Shown: positions 54,009-62,512 of the stretch, piece by piece
Position numbering within the stretch: the stretch's first letter is position 1
Layout: every line of letters starts with the position of its first letter
Source: Streptomyces rhizosphaerihabitans
Lineage (GTDB): Bacteria; Actinomycetota; Actinomycetes; Streptomycetales; Streptomycetaceae
DNA length: 64,000 bases
Assembly: GCF_025399795.1 (NCBI RefSeq)
Contig: NZ_JAODTZ010000008.1
Location: forward strand, 62,001 to 126,000
Direction: 5' to 3'
Program-made: the position numbers and the translations under genes
The notes under the pieces: model-generated
What the model was told of the DNA's origin: nothing
The model's database searches: none
The model's input: the letters and a program-made list of their open reading frames with translations, nothing else

Positions 54009-54896
54009 ATGCTGGAGCGACTGGAGATCGAGACCTTCCTGGCGCTGGCCGAGGAACTGCACTTCGGCCGGACCGCCGAGCGGCTGCTGATCACGACCGG
54101 GCGTGTCAGTCAGGTGATCAAGAAGCTGGAACGCAGAGTCGGCGGCTCGCTGTTCGAACGCAACAGCCGTTCCGTCGCGCTCACCCCGATCGGCCGGCAG
54201 CTGGCGGACGACCTGAGGCCCTTGGTCGCCGGGTTGGAGGCGGCGCTGCGAAGGGCGGCCGACGCCAGTCGTGGGGTCACCGGGGAACTGCGGGTCGCCT
54301 TCCTCGGCGAGTGGACTGCCCCCGCACTGCTCAGGGCGGTCGGCCTGTTCGGCGAGCGGCACCCCGACTGCCGGGTCGACGTGCGGGAGGTTCAACTGTC
54401 CAACTCCCGGGCTAGTCTGCTGGACGGTTCGATCGACGTCCTGCTCGCCTCGTTCCCCTTCGACGGAATGGCCTGCGGGCCCGCGCTGCTGCGAGAGAGA
54501 CGGGTGCTGGCCGTGGCGGCCGGTCATCCACTGGCCGGCGAGGAGCGGGTGTCCGTCGAGGTACTCGCGGAACACCCTGTGGTGCAGTACCCACAGGTGA
54601 CCTCGGCGGGGTTCAAGCGGGACCGCACCCCGGACCGCACCCCCTCGGGCAGGTCCGTTCCGAAGGGCCCGGTCGGCGGGTCGTTCTCCGAAATGCTGAC
54701 CCTGGTCGCGATGGGCCGGGGCGTCCTCCCGGTCGGAGAGCACTCGCGGCAGTACTACCCCCGGCCCGATGTCGCCTACGTGCCCCTTCACGACGCGCAG
54801 CCGATCGAACGGGGACTGGTGTGGATGGAGGGCAACACCACCGAGCGGCTTCGGGAGTTCGTACGAGCGGCGACGGACGCGGCCGGATCTCCCTGA
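54009..54896 (+). CDS. LysR-family transcriptional regulator
   Basis: A 295-residue LysR (LEIETFLALAEELHFGRTAERLLITTGRVSQVIKKLE), effector domain from about 90. It is divergent from the DUF1801-VOC operon, which it may control. Confidence 0.92.
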   Translation: MLERLEIETFLALAEELHFGRTAERLLITTGRVSQVIKKLERRVGGSLFERNSRSVALTPIGRQLADDLRPLVAGLEAALRRAADASRGVTGELRVAFLGEWTAPALLRAVGLFGERHPDCRVDVREVQLSNSRASLLDGSIDVLLASFPFDGMACGPALLRERRVLAVAAGHPLAGEERVSVEVLAEHPVVQYPQVTSAGFKRDRTPDRTPSGRSVPKGPVGGSFSEMLTLVAMGRGVLPVGEHSRQYYPRPDVAYVPLHDAQPIERGLVWMEGNTTERLREFVRAATDAAGSP

Positions 54897-54909
54897 GGCG
54901 GTGCCTGAT

Positions 54910-54951
54910 GCCCCGTGCCCCGTGCCCCGTGTCCGGTGCTCGGTGCTCGGT
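54910..54951. repeat. Six tandem 7-base repeats
   Basis: Units starting at 54910: GCCCCGT three times, GTCCGGT, GCTCGGT twice. They lie just after the lysR gene. Confidence 0.6.
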
Positions 54952-55074
54952 GCCGCTTGCCGGGTACGCCGTCTTCGGAGCGTGCGGCGCGCGGCGTAGG
55001 ACTCGGCGCCGCCCGGTGTGCGCGTAGGCGTATCGGTCGGTTCCGGTGGTGGGTTCTCTAGGCAGACTGGGCTC

Positions 55075-56673
55075 ATGACACCGACATCGATGAGCAAGGG
55101 CGCCAACCTTCCCGTTGCCGCGCAGGAGGTGCAGATCGTCCTCGGCTGGTCCGGAGGCTCCGGTACGCCGGACGCCGACGCCTCGGCTCTGCTGCTCCGT
55201 GCGGACGGGCGGGTGCGGGACGACGGTGACTTCGTCTTCTACAACCAGCCGAGGCACGCCTCCGGTGCCGTTCGTCACCTGGGGAAGCGGAGGGAAGGCG
55301 ACGGGACGACGGACACCGTCGGGGTGGACCTGCGTGCCCTGGAGCCGGAGATCCAGCGGGTCGTCCTGGGCGCCTCCGCCGACGGGGGCACCTTCGGCCA
55401 GCTGTCGGGTCTGCGGCTGAGACTGCTCGACGCAGCGACCGGGCGGGAGCTGGCGCTCTTCGAGATGGAGGCGACGACGGAGACGGCGTTCATCGGGGGT
55501 GAGCTGTATCTGCGGGGCGGTCAGTGGAAGTTCCGCGCGGTGGGCCAGGGGTATGCCTCCGGACTCGCGGGCCTGGCCACCGATTTCGGGATCAGCGTGG
55601 ACGAGGAGCCGAGCGCTTCCGGCGGCAGAGGCTCCAAGGACGCGGGCTCCGGAGTCGCGGGCTCCGGAGATGGCTCGTCCGGGGCGGCGGCAGCCGGTAC
55701 AACCCCGCCTGCCGTTCCGCCCCGGCCCGCGGCGATGCCCCCTTCCACACCGATGCCCCCGCCGGTACCGGCACCTTCGACCGGACCGACGCCCCCGCCG
55801 ACCCTCGCCCCGCCAACCCTCGCCCCGCCAACCTTCACCCCTCCGACCGCGCCCGTCCCGACGGCTCCCTCGGCACCTCCGGCCCCTGTCGTCGGCTCGG
55901 CTCCTCGTCTCATCAAGGGCGAGGACCGGTTGCCCGTGGACATGCGCAAGCGGCTCTCCCTGCGCAAGGAGCAGGTTGCGGTCAGTCTGCGCAAGCACGG
56001 GGCGGTGGGTGTCACGGCCCGCGTCGTCATCGTTCTGGACGCCTCCGGGTCGATGGCGTTCTTGTATTCGAAGGGTGTCGTGGCCGATGTGGTGGAGCGC
56101 ATGGCCGCGGTGGCCGCGCAGTTGGACGACGACGGGGAGATGCAGGCGTGGACCTTCGCGTCGAACCCGGCCCGGCTGCCCGACCTTGTCCTGGGGGACC
56201 TGCCGGAGTGGCTGGAGCGCCATGTCCGGGTCGGTGAACTGACCTTGTTCCGGCGGAGCAAGAAGCCGCGCAAGGGGCTGTTGCCGGGGCAGGTGGACAT
56301 GCGGGCGGTCGGGATCCAGAACGAGGAGCAGAAGGTGATCGCCGAGGTCCGGACGTATGTCCGCGAGCATCCGGCCGTCGATCCCACGCTGGTGCTCTTC
56401 TTCTCCGACGGTGGCGTCCACCGCAACAAAGAGATCGAGAAGGAGCTGCTGGAGGCGGTGGACGAGCCGATCTTCTGGCAGTTCGTAGGACTGGGGCGCT
56501 CCAATTACGGCGTTCTGGAGCGGTTCGACACGCTGCCGGGCCGACGCGTCGACAACGTGGGCTTCTTCGCGGTCGACGACATCAGCGACGTACCGGATCC
56601 GGAGCTCTACGACCGGCTGCTGTCCGAGTTCCCGTCGTGGACGAGGGAGGCGCGGCGGCTGGGCATCATCTGA
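55075..56673 (+). CDS. TerD-domain and vWA-domain fusion protein
   Basis: A 532-residue protein. The N-terminal TerD domain (about 5-180) has the calcium-binding-type [21 protein letters not shown] and [11 protein letters not shown] proline-rich linker follows (about 200-280). The vWA domain has a MIDAS start DASGS (Asp322) and FFSDGG. TerD proteins work in tellurite and stress-response complexes. The protein is cytoplasmic. ATG 55075 has no strong ribosome-binding site. Confidence 0.88.
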   Translation: MTPTSMSKGANLPVAAQEVQIVLGWSGGSGTPDADASALLLRADGRVRDDGDFVFYNQPRHASGAVRHLGKRREGDGTTDTVGVDLRALEPEIQRVVLGASADGGTFGQLSGLRLRLLDAATGRELALFEMEATTETAFIGGELYLRGGQWKFRAVGQGYASGLAGLATDFGISVDEEPSASGGRGSKDAGSGVAGSGDGSSGAAAAGTTPPAVPPRPAAMPPSTPMPPPVPAPSTGPTPPPTLAPPTLAPPTFTPPTAPVPTAPSAPPAPVVGSAPRLIKGEDRLPVDMRKRLSLRKEQVAVSLRKHGAVGVTARVVIVLDASGSMAFLYSKGVVADVVERMAAVAAQLDDDGEMQAWTFASNPARLPDLVLGDLPEWLERHVRVGELTLFRRSKKPRKGLLPGQVDMRAVGIQNEEQKVIAEVRTYVREHPAVDPTLVLFFSDGGVHRNKEIEKELLEAVDEPIFWQFVGLGRSNYGVLERFDTLPGRRVDNVGFFAVDDISDVPDPELYDRLLSEFPSWTREARRLGII

Positions 56674-56710
56674 GTCGGCCCGAAGGCAGCGGACGACCCC
56701 CTGGGACCGC

Positions 56711-56806
56711 CCCACCACGGCCGGAGGCGCGCACCCGCGGCAAGCCGTACTGGCTCGCACCCACCACGGCCGGAGGCTCGCGTCCGTGACGCCGTACTGG
56801 CTCGCG
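56711..56806. repeat. Two imperfect 49-base tandem repeats
   Basis: Copies start at 56711 and 56760; each begins CCCACCACGGCCGGAGG and ends with CCGTACTGGCTCGC. A decayed third copy may follow. They fill the gap between the TerD-vWA gene and the convergent membrane protein gene. Confidence 0.65.
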
Positions 56807-56901
56807 CCAGCCGTACAGGCCCCGCACCCGTGACGGCCATACGGCCCGCGCGCCCGCGCGGGCCCCACTCCTCCCTCGAGCCCGGTCGTCGGCCGTCCGG
56901 G

Positions 56902-57765
56902 TCACTCGGGCTGGTGTTCCGGCCCCCCGAAGTCCGGGCTGCTGAAGTCCGGGCTGGAGAAGCTCGGGCGCGGGCCGGCTGCGGGTCCGCCGTCGGGGCT
57001 GCTGAATCCCGGCCGGTCGTAGCCGAGGTGGGGGATCCGGCTCGGAGCCGGTGCCGGGCGGCCCAGCGCCACCGAGCCCGGGTCCGCGAGAGCCTCCCGC
57101 AGGAACGGCAGGATGCCGCGCTCCAGCAGGGCGTCGCGCCAGGCTTCCCTGGCCCGGGCGACCTGCTCGGTCAGCTCGCCGCCGGTTCCGGCCCGCAGCG
57201 AGGACGAGCTGTTGCGCAGCGCGGTCAGCAGCAGTCCGGCCGCGGCGACCAGAATCGCGGCCGCCGTGACCGCGCCGAAGACCCATCCGGTGGTCAGGAG
57301 GGTCCTGGCGATGGCCGGCGCGGGATCGAGCATCTTCAGGACGTACCCCACGAGCAGGAAGATCACTGCGGCTGTCCCGGCGAGGACGGGGGCGAGCACC
57401 GCGACGACGGCGACCGCGCCGGCACCCGCCGTCTCGGTGACCTCCCCCACGGTGGCGGCGAGCCCCATCGCGGTCGTGCCCGGCTCCGGGGAGCCGACTT
57501 CCTCGTTCACGACCGGGGTGGACCGCACCGGGCGGCGCAGTTCCTCGCGGACCTTCACATAGTGTGTGTACTCGTCCGAGGCGGCCGTTGTGATGAGAGC
57601 CGTGGCGTTGAGCGCCATGGTGCGCAGTTGTTCGAGGTTGAGCCGCTGGCCGGCAGCGGCGAGTTCCGGGCGGTGTGGTGCGGAGCGCAGCGCCTCATCG
57701 AGGATCCGCTCGTATTCCTGGCGGTCCTCGCTCAGCAGGTGCTGCGGAACGCTGTTCATCTGCAT
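56902..57765 (-). CDS. Membrane protein of unknown function
   Basis: A 287-residue protein: a helical N-terminal part (LLSEDRQEYERILDEALRSA), two membrane segments (AVAVVAVLAPVLAGTAAVIFLLVGYVL and FGAVTAAAILVAAAGLLLTAL), a helical middle, and a tail with the repeat SSPDF three times. ATG 57765 and 57759 are both possible. I do not recognise the function. Confidence 0.7.
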   Translation of the reverse strand: MQMNSVPQHLLSEDRQEYERILDEALRSAPHRPELAAAGQRLNLEQLRTMALNATALITTAASDEYTHYVKVREELRRPVRSTPVVNEEVGSPEPGTTAMGLAATVGEVTETAGAGAVAVVAVLAPVLAGTAAVIFLLVGYVLKMLDPAPAIARTLLTTGWVFGAVTAAAILVAAAGLLLTALRNSSSSLRAGTGGELTEQVARAREAWRDALLERGILPFLREALADPGSVALGRPAPAPSRIPHLGYDRPGFSSPDGGPAAGPRPSFSSPDFSSPDFGGPEHQPE

Positions 57766-57945
57766 CCCCCGATGCTCCGTAGGGCTGATGGCTCGCACGC
57801 TGACGAGCCGTTGGGCAGAAACGGAGGGGAGCCTGCTACGGATAAGCCGATGGTAGAGCGGTGACGGCACGCCGTGACAGGGGGTTTCCGGAAATTGGCC
57901 CCCGGCCGGAGTGATCCGTCCGGGAGACGCCTGCCCGGTGAACGC

Positions 57946-59085
57946 TCAGATATCCAGCGGAAGTTGTTGGACCAGCAGCTTTCCGGCCATGGTCACTCCG
58001 CCGTCCATCGCGATGGCCAGCCCGTCCGCGTAGAGGTGTGGCCCTTCGATCACGGGGCCCGCGCCGGCGTCGCCGTCCTCCGGGCCGACCTCTCCCAGAA
58101 GGTACGGAATGGGGCTGTGACCGTGGACGATGCGCGTGCCGCCGTATGCGTCGAGCAGTTCCCGGACGGCCTCGGCGCCGTCGTCCCGGAAGGCGAAGCG
58201 CCGGGTGAACTTGCGGAAGAGGTCCCAGCACTCGTCCGCGTCGTTGCGGGTGAGGGTTTCGCGGACGGTGTCGTTGACCGCTTCGATGGAGTCGCCGTAG
58301 TCGAGGTAGGCGGTGGTGTCGGAGTGCACCAGGAGGTGCCCGTCGACCTGTTCCATGGCGTCGAGGCGGGCCATCCACTGCAGGTGGTGGTCCTGGAGGC
58401 GGTCCATGTCCGTCTTCTGGCCGCCGTTGAGCAGCCAGGCGGCCTGGAAGGTGGCGGTACCCGCGCCGGAGCTGACGGGGGTGTCGCCGAACCGCTTGGC
58501 GCCGAGCAGCAGCAGCTCGTGGTTGCCCATGAGTGCCTTGCAGTAGCCGCCGGCCGCGGCCGCCTCGGCGGACAGCCGCATCACGAGGTCGATCACGCCG
58601 ATGCCGTCCGGGCCGCGGTCGGTGAAGTCACCGAGGAACCAAAGGCGCGAGGTCCCGGCCGACCAGTTGCCCGCGGCGTCGACGAGGCCCTTTTCCTGGA
58701 GCGCGGCGACGAGCTGGTCGAGGTATCCGTGCACATCCCCGACGACGTACAGCGGGCCGGGGCCCGCGCCGGGTGCCGGGGCGGGTGTGCCGGCGGGGTC
58801 GACGGCGACCTGGAGGGTGTCACCCCGATTGATGACCGGCAGATCGCGTTGTGTGGGTGTGTACCCCTCGGAGAACTCTCCCGGAAACTCCGCGGGAGAC
58901 TCCCCGGACGCGTACGGGGAGTCTCCCGACGCGTACCGCGCAGTCTCCCCGACGGGTCCGGCGCCCTCGCCCTGAGGCGTGTTCTGCGCATACGGACCGG
59001 TCTCGTGGACGTACCCGGGTACCCGGAAGTCGCGCAACGTCGCCGTCCGCATCACCTCGGGTCCCTGACCGGCCCCCTGAGTCAT
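57946..59085 (-). CDS. Metallophosphoesterase (PPP-like)
   Basis: A 379-residue protein. The calcineurin-like motifs are complete: GDVHGY, GDFTDRGP, GNHE, and later HGHSP. The first 130 residues are a disordered extension. It may dephosphorylate proteins or nucleotides. ATG 59085 follows GGAGGGG. Confidence 0.88.
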   Translation of the reverse strand: MTQGAGQGPEVMRTATLRDFRVPGYVHETGPYAQNTPQGEGAGPVGETARYASGDSPYASGESPAEFPGEFSEGYTPTQRDLPVINRGDTLQVAVDPAGTPAPAPGAGPGPLYVVGDVHGYLDQLVAALQEKGLVDAAGNWSAGTSRLWFLGDFTDRGPDGIGVIDLVMRLSAEAAAAGGYCKALMGNHELLLLGAKRFGDTPVSSGAGTATFQAAWLLNGGQKTDMDRLQDHHLQWMARLDAMEQVDGHLLVHSDTTAYLDYGDSIEAVNDTVRETLTRNDADECWDLFRKFTRRFAFRDDGAEAVRELLDAYGGTRIVHGHSPIPYLLGEVGPEDGDAGAGPVIEGPHLYADGLAIAMDGGVTMAGKLLVQQLPLDI

Positions 59086-59287
59086 CGACCCCTCCACCAC
59101 GATCGCGCCGCATCTGCACCGGTTCGGACTGCCTGGTCGCAGCGGCCCGCGGTGTCGTCCGCCCATCATAGGAATGCGGATCGCGCCATGTGATGACCCA
59201 GGGGTGGTGAATCGGAACAGGAGCCCAGTTCACCGCGGTTTTCGCCCGAATTGGGCGGGGCTAGCCCCGCCCTCGTCGTATCGGGCG

Positions 59288-60400
59288 TCAGCCCTGCTCG
59301 GGTGATCGGGGCGGACTGACGGTCGTACGAGGCGGACGGCGCTGCGACGAGGTCCGCACGATCAGCTCCGTCGGTATCACCTGCTCGACCGGTTGGTCCG
59401 ATTCGACCCCCTCGATGGCGTCGATCAGCAGCTGGACGACGGCTGTGCCGATTCTGCGCGGTTTGAGGGAGAGGGTCGTGACGGGCGGCTCGGTGCTGGC
59501 GTAGACCGTCGACTCACTGCAGCAGACCAGCAGCAGGTCGTCGGGTACGCGCAGACCGTAGCGGCGGGCCGCGGCCAGCAGGTCGGTGCCGTTCGGGTCG
59601 AAGAGGCCGTAGACGGCGTCCGGGCGGTCGGGCCGGGCGAGGAGACGATCGGCGGCGACGGCTCCCGCGCACGGATCGTGCGCCGGATAGGCCTCGTACA
59701 CGGGATCCTGGCCCACACGCTCGCACCAGCGCAGGTAAGCGGTGGTGGAGAGGTGGGTGTACGTGTCCGTGGTGGTGCCGGTGAGGAGGCCGATGCGGCG
59801 GGCACCGGCGGCGGCCAAGTGGTCGAGGATGCCGAGGACCGCGGCCTCGTGGTCGTTGTCCACCCAGGCGGTGACCGGGAGCGATCCCGCGGGCCGGCCG
59901 TCGGAGACGACCGGCAGCCCCTGGCGGACCAGCTCGCTGACGACCGGATCGTGGTCGGACGGGTCGATGACCACGGTTCCGTCCAGGGCGACGTTCGACC
60001 ACACGTCGTGGCGGGAGGTCGCGGGGAGGATGACCAGGGCGTATCCCCGGGCCAGCGCGGCCGAGGTGGCGGCTCTGGCCATCTCCGCGAAGTATGCGAA
60101 CTCGGTAAAGGTGAAAGGTTCATCCCCGTATGTGGTGACGGTCAGGCCGATCAGGCCCGACTTGCCGGTACGGAGGGTTCGGGCCGCGGCCGACGGGCGA
60201 TAGCCCAGCCGGTCGGCGACTTCGCGGACATGGCGTCGGGTGGCGTCCGGGAGCCGGCCCTTGCCGTTGAGGGCATCGGACACAGTTGTGATGGAGACCC
60301 CTGCGGCCGCGGCCACGTCTCTGATGCCTGCCCGGCCCGGCCGACCGCCTCGGCGGGAGGTCTCCGCCCGGCTCACCTGGTGCTTCCCTGCTGCTGTCAT
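59288..60400 (-). CDS. LacI-family transcriptional regulator
   Basis: A 370-residue regulator. The helix-turn-helix is GIRDVAAAAGVSITTVSDALN, with the hinge helix SAAARTLRTG. The sugar-binding-protein-like domain follows. The ligand is unknown. ATG 60400 has a weak ribosome-binding site. An imperfect palindrome lies at 60491-60515 upstream. Confidence 0.9.
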   Translation of the reverse strand: MTAAGKHQVSRAETSRRGGRPGRAGIRDVAAAAGVSITTVSDALNGKGRLPDATRRHVREVADRLGYRPSAAARTLRTGKSGLIGLTVTTYGDEPFTFTEFAYFAEMARAATSAALARGYALVILPATSRHDVWSNVALDGTVVIDPSDHDPVVSELVRQGLPVVSDGRPAGSLPVTAWVDNDHEAAVLGILDHLAAAGARRIGLLTGTTTDTYTHLSTTAYLRWCERVGQDPVYEAYPAHDPCAGAVAADRLLARPDRPDAVYGLFDPNGTDLLAAARRYGLRVPDDLLLVCCSESTVYASTEPPVTTLSLKPRRIGTAVVQLLIDAIEGVESDQPVEQVIPTELIVRTSSQRRPPRTTVSPPRSPEQG

Positions 60401-60869
60401 GGCGAGCCGATAGTAGGGCTCCTGCGGTGGGGTAGTGCGGACGCATATGCACGCGTTGACAGGCACGTTTCTGCATGGTCCAAATGGACTAACTTCCTTT
60501 GAAGTAAAGGTAGTTGGGCGATCCCATGCCAGTACGTGACTTGTCGGCGCGCATGGGCCTGCCAAGTGGGCCATGTTTCGAAGAGGTCTCAACTCACCTG
60601 TACGAGGGATGCGCGCCACGGCGTGAGCCACCGGCGCATGCGGGGGCTGTCGACGCGCCCCCTTTTCGTACGACTTCGTACGAGGAAGGCTGCCGGGTGG
60701 TGCGACGCCGATGGCCGAGTCCGGCGTACGCGGATGATCACCCCGCCGGACACGAGGTGGTGTCCGGTTGTCCACAGGCCATTCGCAGCGGCGCCGAATC
60801 CTCATAAGGTGAGAAGCATTGGTAGCCGGTGGTGGTCATGAGCCGCTGGTGGTCGCGAGGAGGACTGCG
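60401..60869. other. 469-base gap between lacI and hisC
   Basis: It holds the operator-like palindrome at 60491-60515 and a single DnaA-box word TTGTCCACA at 60768-60776. Short frames in it look unconvincing. Confidence 0.5.
60491..60515. promoter_or_regulatory. Candidate operator upstream of the LacI gene
   Basis: Arms AACTTCCTTT and AAAGGTAGTT match at nine of ten positions around GAAGT. AT-rich for this genome. Confidence 0.45.
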
Positions 60870-61946
60870 GTGAGCGAGACGAACCCCAAGCTGCGTGCGG
60901 AGCTGGCGGGTATCCCCACCTACAAGCCCGGCAAGCCTGCCGCGGCCGGTGCCGTGGCGTACAAGCTGTCCTCCAACGAGAACCCGTATCCGCCGCTGCC
61001 CGGTGTGATCGAGAGCGTCACGGCGGCGACCGGGTCGTTCAACCGTTACCCGGACATGGCGTGCACCGGGCTGATGAACGAGCTGGCGGACCGGTTCGGC
61101 GTCCCGGTCTCCCACCTGGCGACCGGCACCGGCTCGGTCGGTGTCGCGCAGTCGCTGCTGCAGGCCACGAGCGGTCCCGGTGACGAGGTCATCTACGCCT
61201 GGCGGTCCTTCGAGGCGTACCCGATCATCACGCAGATCAGCGGGGCGACCTCGGTGAAGGTGCCGCTGACCCCGGGCGAGGTGCACGACCTGGACGCGAT
61301 GGCCGACGCCGTCACCGACCGGACCCGGCTGATTTTCCTCTGCAACCCGAACAATCCGACCGGCACCGTGGTGCGCCGGGCCGAGCTGGAGCGGTTCCTG
61401 GACCGGGTGCCGAGCGATGTGCTGGTCGTCCTGGACGAGGCGTACCGCGAGTTCATCCGTGACGTCGAGGTGCCGGACGGTGTGGCGATCTACCGTGACC
61501 GGCCCAATGTCTGTGTGCTGCGCACCTTCTCCAAGGCGTACGGGCTGGCCGGTCTCCGGGTCGGCTTCGCGATCGCTCACGAGCCGGTGGCGGCGGCGCT
61601 GCGCAAGACGGCGGTGCCGTTCGGCGTGAGCCAGCTGGCCCAGGACGCCGCGGTGGCGAGCCTGCGTGCCGAGGACGAACTGCTCGGCCGGGTCGGCTCC
61701 CTGGTCTCCGAGCGCACCCGGGTGGTCGACACCCTGCGCGGTCAGGGCTGGACGGTGCCCGAGACGCAGGCCAACTTCGTGTGGCTGCGGCTGGGGGAGC
61801 GCACCCTGGACTTCGCCGCCCACTGCGAGCAGGCCGGCGTCGTCGTGCGTCCGTTCGCCGGCGAGGGCGTTCGCGTCACCATCGGTGAGACCGAGGCGAA
61901 CGACATCTTCCTGAAGGCGACCGAGGGCTTCCACAAGGAGCTGTAG
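60870..61946 (+). CDS. hisC: Histidinol-phosphate/aromatic aminotransferase (HisC2/Pat type)
   Basis: A 358-residue fold-type I PLP enzyme: SSNENPYPP near the start, [15 protein letters not shown], and the PLP lysine in [14 protein letters not shown] (Lys222). It moves an amino group to or from histidinol phosphate or an aromatic 2-oxo acid. It is not in a his operon, so an aromatic role (Pat) is likely. GTG 60870 follows GAGGAGG. Confidence 0.9.
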   Translation: MSETNPKLRAELAGIPTYKPGKPAAAGAVAYKLSSNENPYPPLPGVIESVTAATGSFNRYPDMACTGLMNELADRFGVPVSHLATGTGSVGVAQSLLQATSGPGDEVIYAWRSFEAYPIITQISGATSVKVPLTPGEVHDLDAMADAVTDRTRLIFLCNPNNPTGTVVRRAELERFLDRVPSDVLVVLDEAYREFIRDVEVPDGVAIYRDRPNVCVLRTFSKAYGLAGLRVGFAIAHEPVAAALRKTAVPFGVSQLAQDAAVASLRAEDELLGRVGSLVSERTRVVDTLRGQGWTVPETQANFVWLRLGERTLDFAAHCEQAGVVVRPFAGEGVRVTIGETEANDIFLKATEGFHKEL

Positions 61947-61957
61947 CCGTCCGGCGG

Positions 61958-62133
61958 AACAACTGCCCACCAGGCAATGCCTGTTCAACGGGCAATGCCT
62001 GCCCAACGGGCGGCGTCTGTCCGTCAGGCTGGGTGCTCGTCAGGCTGGACTGCTCATCGGGCCCCGTCTGTCCATCAGGCCGCGCCTGCCCATCGGGCGC
62101 GGCCGCCCGTCAGGTTGCGCCTGTTCACCGGGC
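61958..62133. repeat. Ten tandem units of about 18 bases between hisC and cydA
   Basis: Units start at 61958, 61976, 61994, 62012, 62030, 62046, 62063, 62081, 62099 and 62116 (16-18 bases). Most end in CGGGC or CAGGC, and many contain GCCTG or GTCTG, so adjacent parts can base-pair. No coding frame fits. Confidence 0.75.
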
Positions 62134-62204
62134 AACGCCTCGGCCAGCCCGGTCAGCCCGGTCAGTCCGGCCGGGCCGGCCGACAGGCCGCCTGCGAGCC
62201 GTGC

Positions 62205-62241
62205 GAGGGCCCCGTACGCGTTCATCGCGCACGGGGCCCTC
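62205..62241 (+). terminator. Terminator between hisC and cydA
   Basis: An 11-pair stem (62205-62215 with 62231-62241), with inner GCG/CGC pairing, downstream of the repeat array. Confidence 0.75.
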
Positions 62242-62405
62242 GGTATCGCGCGGTGCGATCGGGAGGAAGGCGGGGCGGGGACAGGATTGGACCCCGGAAA
62301 CCACTCGCGCACCAGGGGCCACCGTTCCCTCCCGGTCGGGGCCCATCGGTCCCGCTTAGGGACCCCCCACCCCTCATCCCTCGAACGGGCATGCGTCATA
62401 ATTGC

Positions 62406-62429
62406 TTGTGAATGTGAACGCGTTCACAA
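62406..62429. promoter_or_regulatory. Rex-type operator upstream of cydA
   Basis: 62412-62429 matches TTGTGAA-N4-TTCACAA with one mismatch (first base A). A second, perfect TTGTGAA half-site at 62406-62412 shares the same right half with a 10-base spacer. Rex senses the NADH/NAD ratio and is known to repress cydABCD in S. coelicolor. Confidence 0.82.
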
Positions 62430-62512
62430 GCGTGTCCTGTTGCTCCCGTGATGTCTGCGATAAAGCGGGCAAACTGCCGCTGTGACCACGGCGACGTAAG
62501 GAGACTGACGAC

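Noticed and set aside
52977..55106. A 709-residue minus-strand frame containing the VOC protein
   Set aside because: The extra part is antisense to the lysR gene and lies across the DUF1801 gene; the VOC domain starts at its own GTG coupled to the DUF1801 stop.
60768..60776. DnaA box before hisC
   Set aside because: A single perfect TTGTCCACA; recorded in the gap entry but not enough to claim a function.
61958..62133. CRISPR array
   Set aside because: Units are directly adjacent with no spacers, and no cas gene is present.
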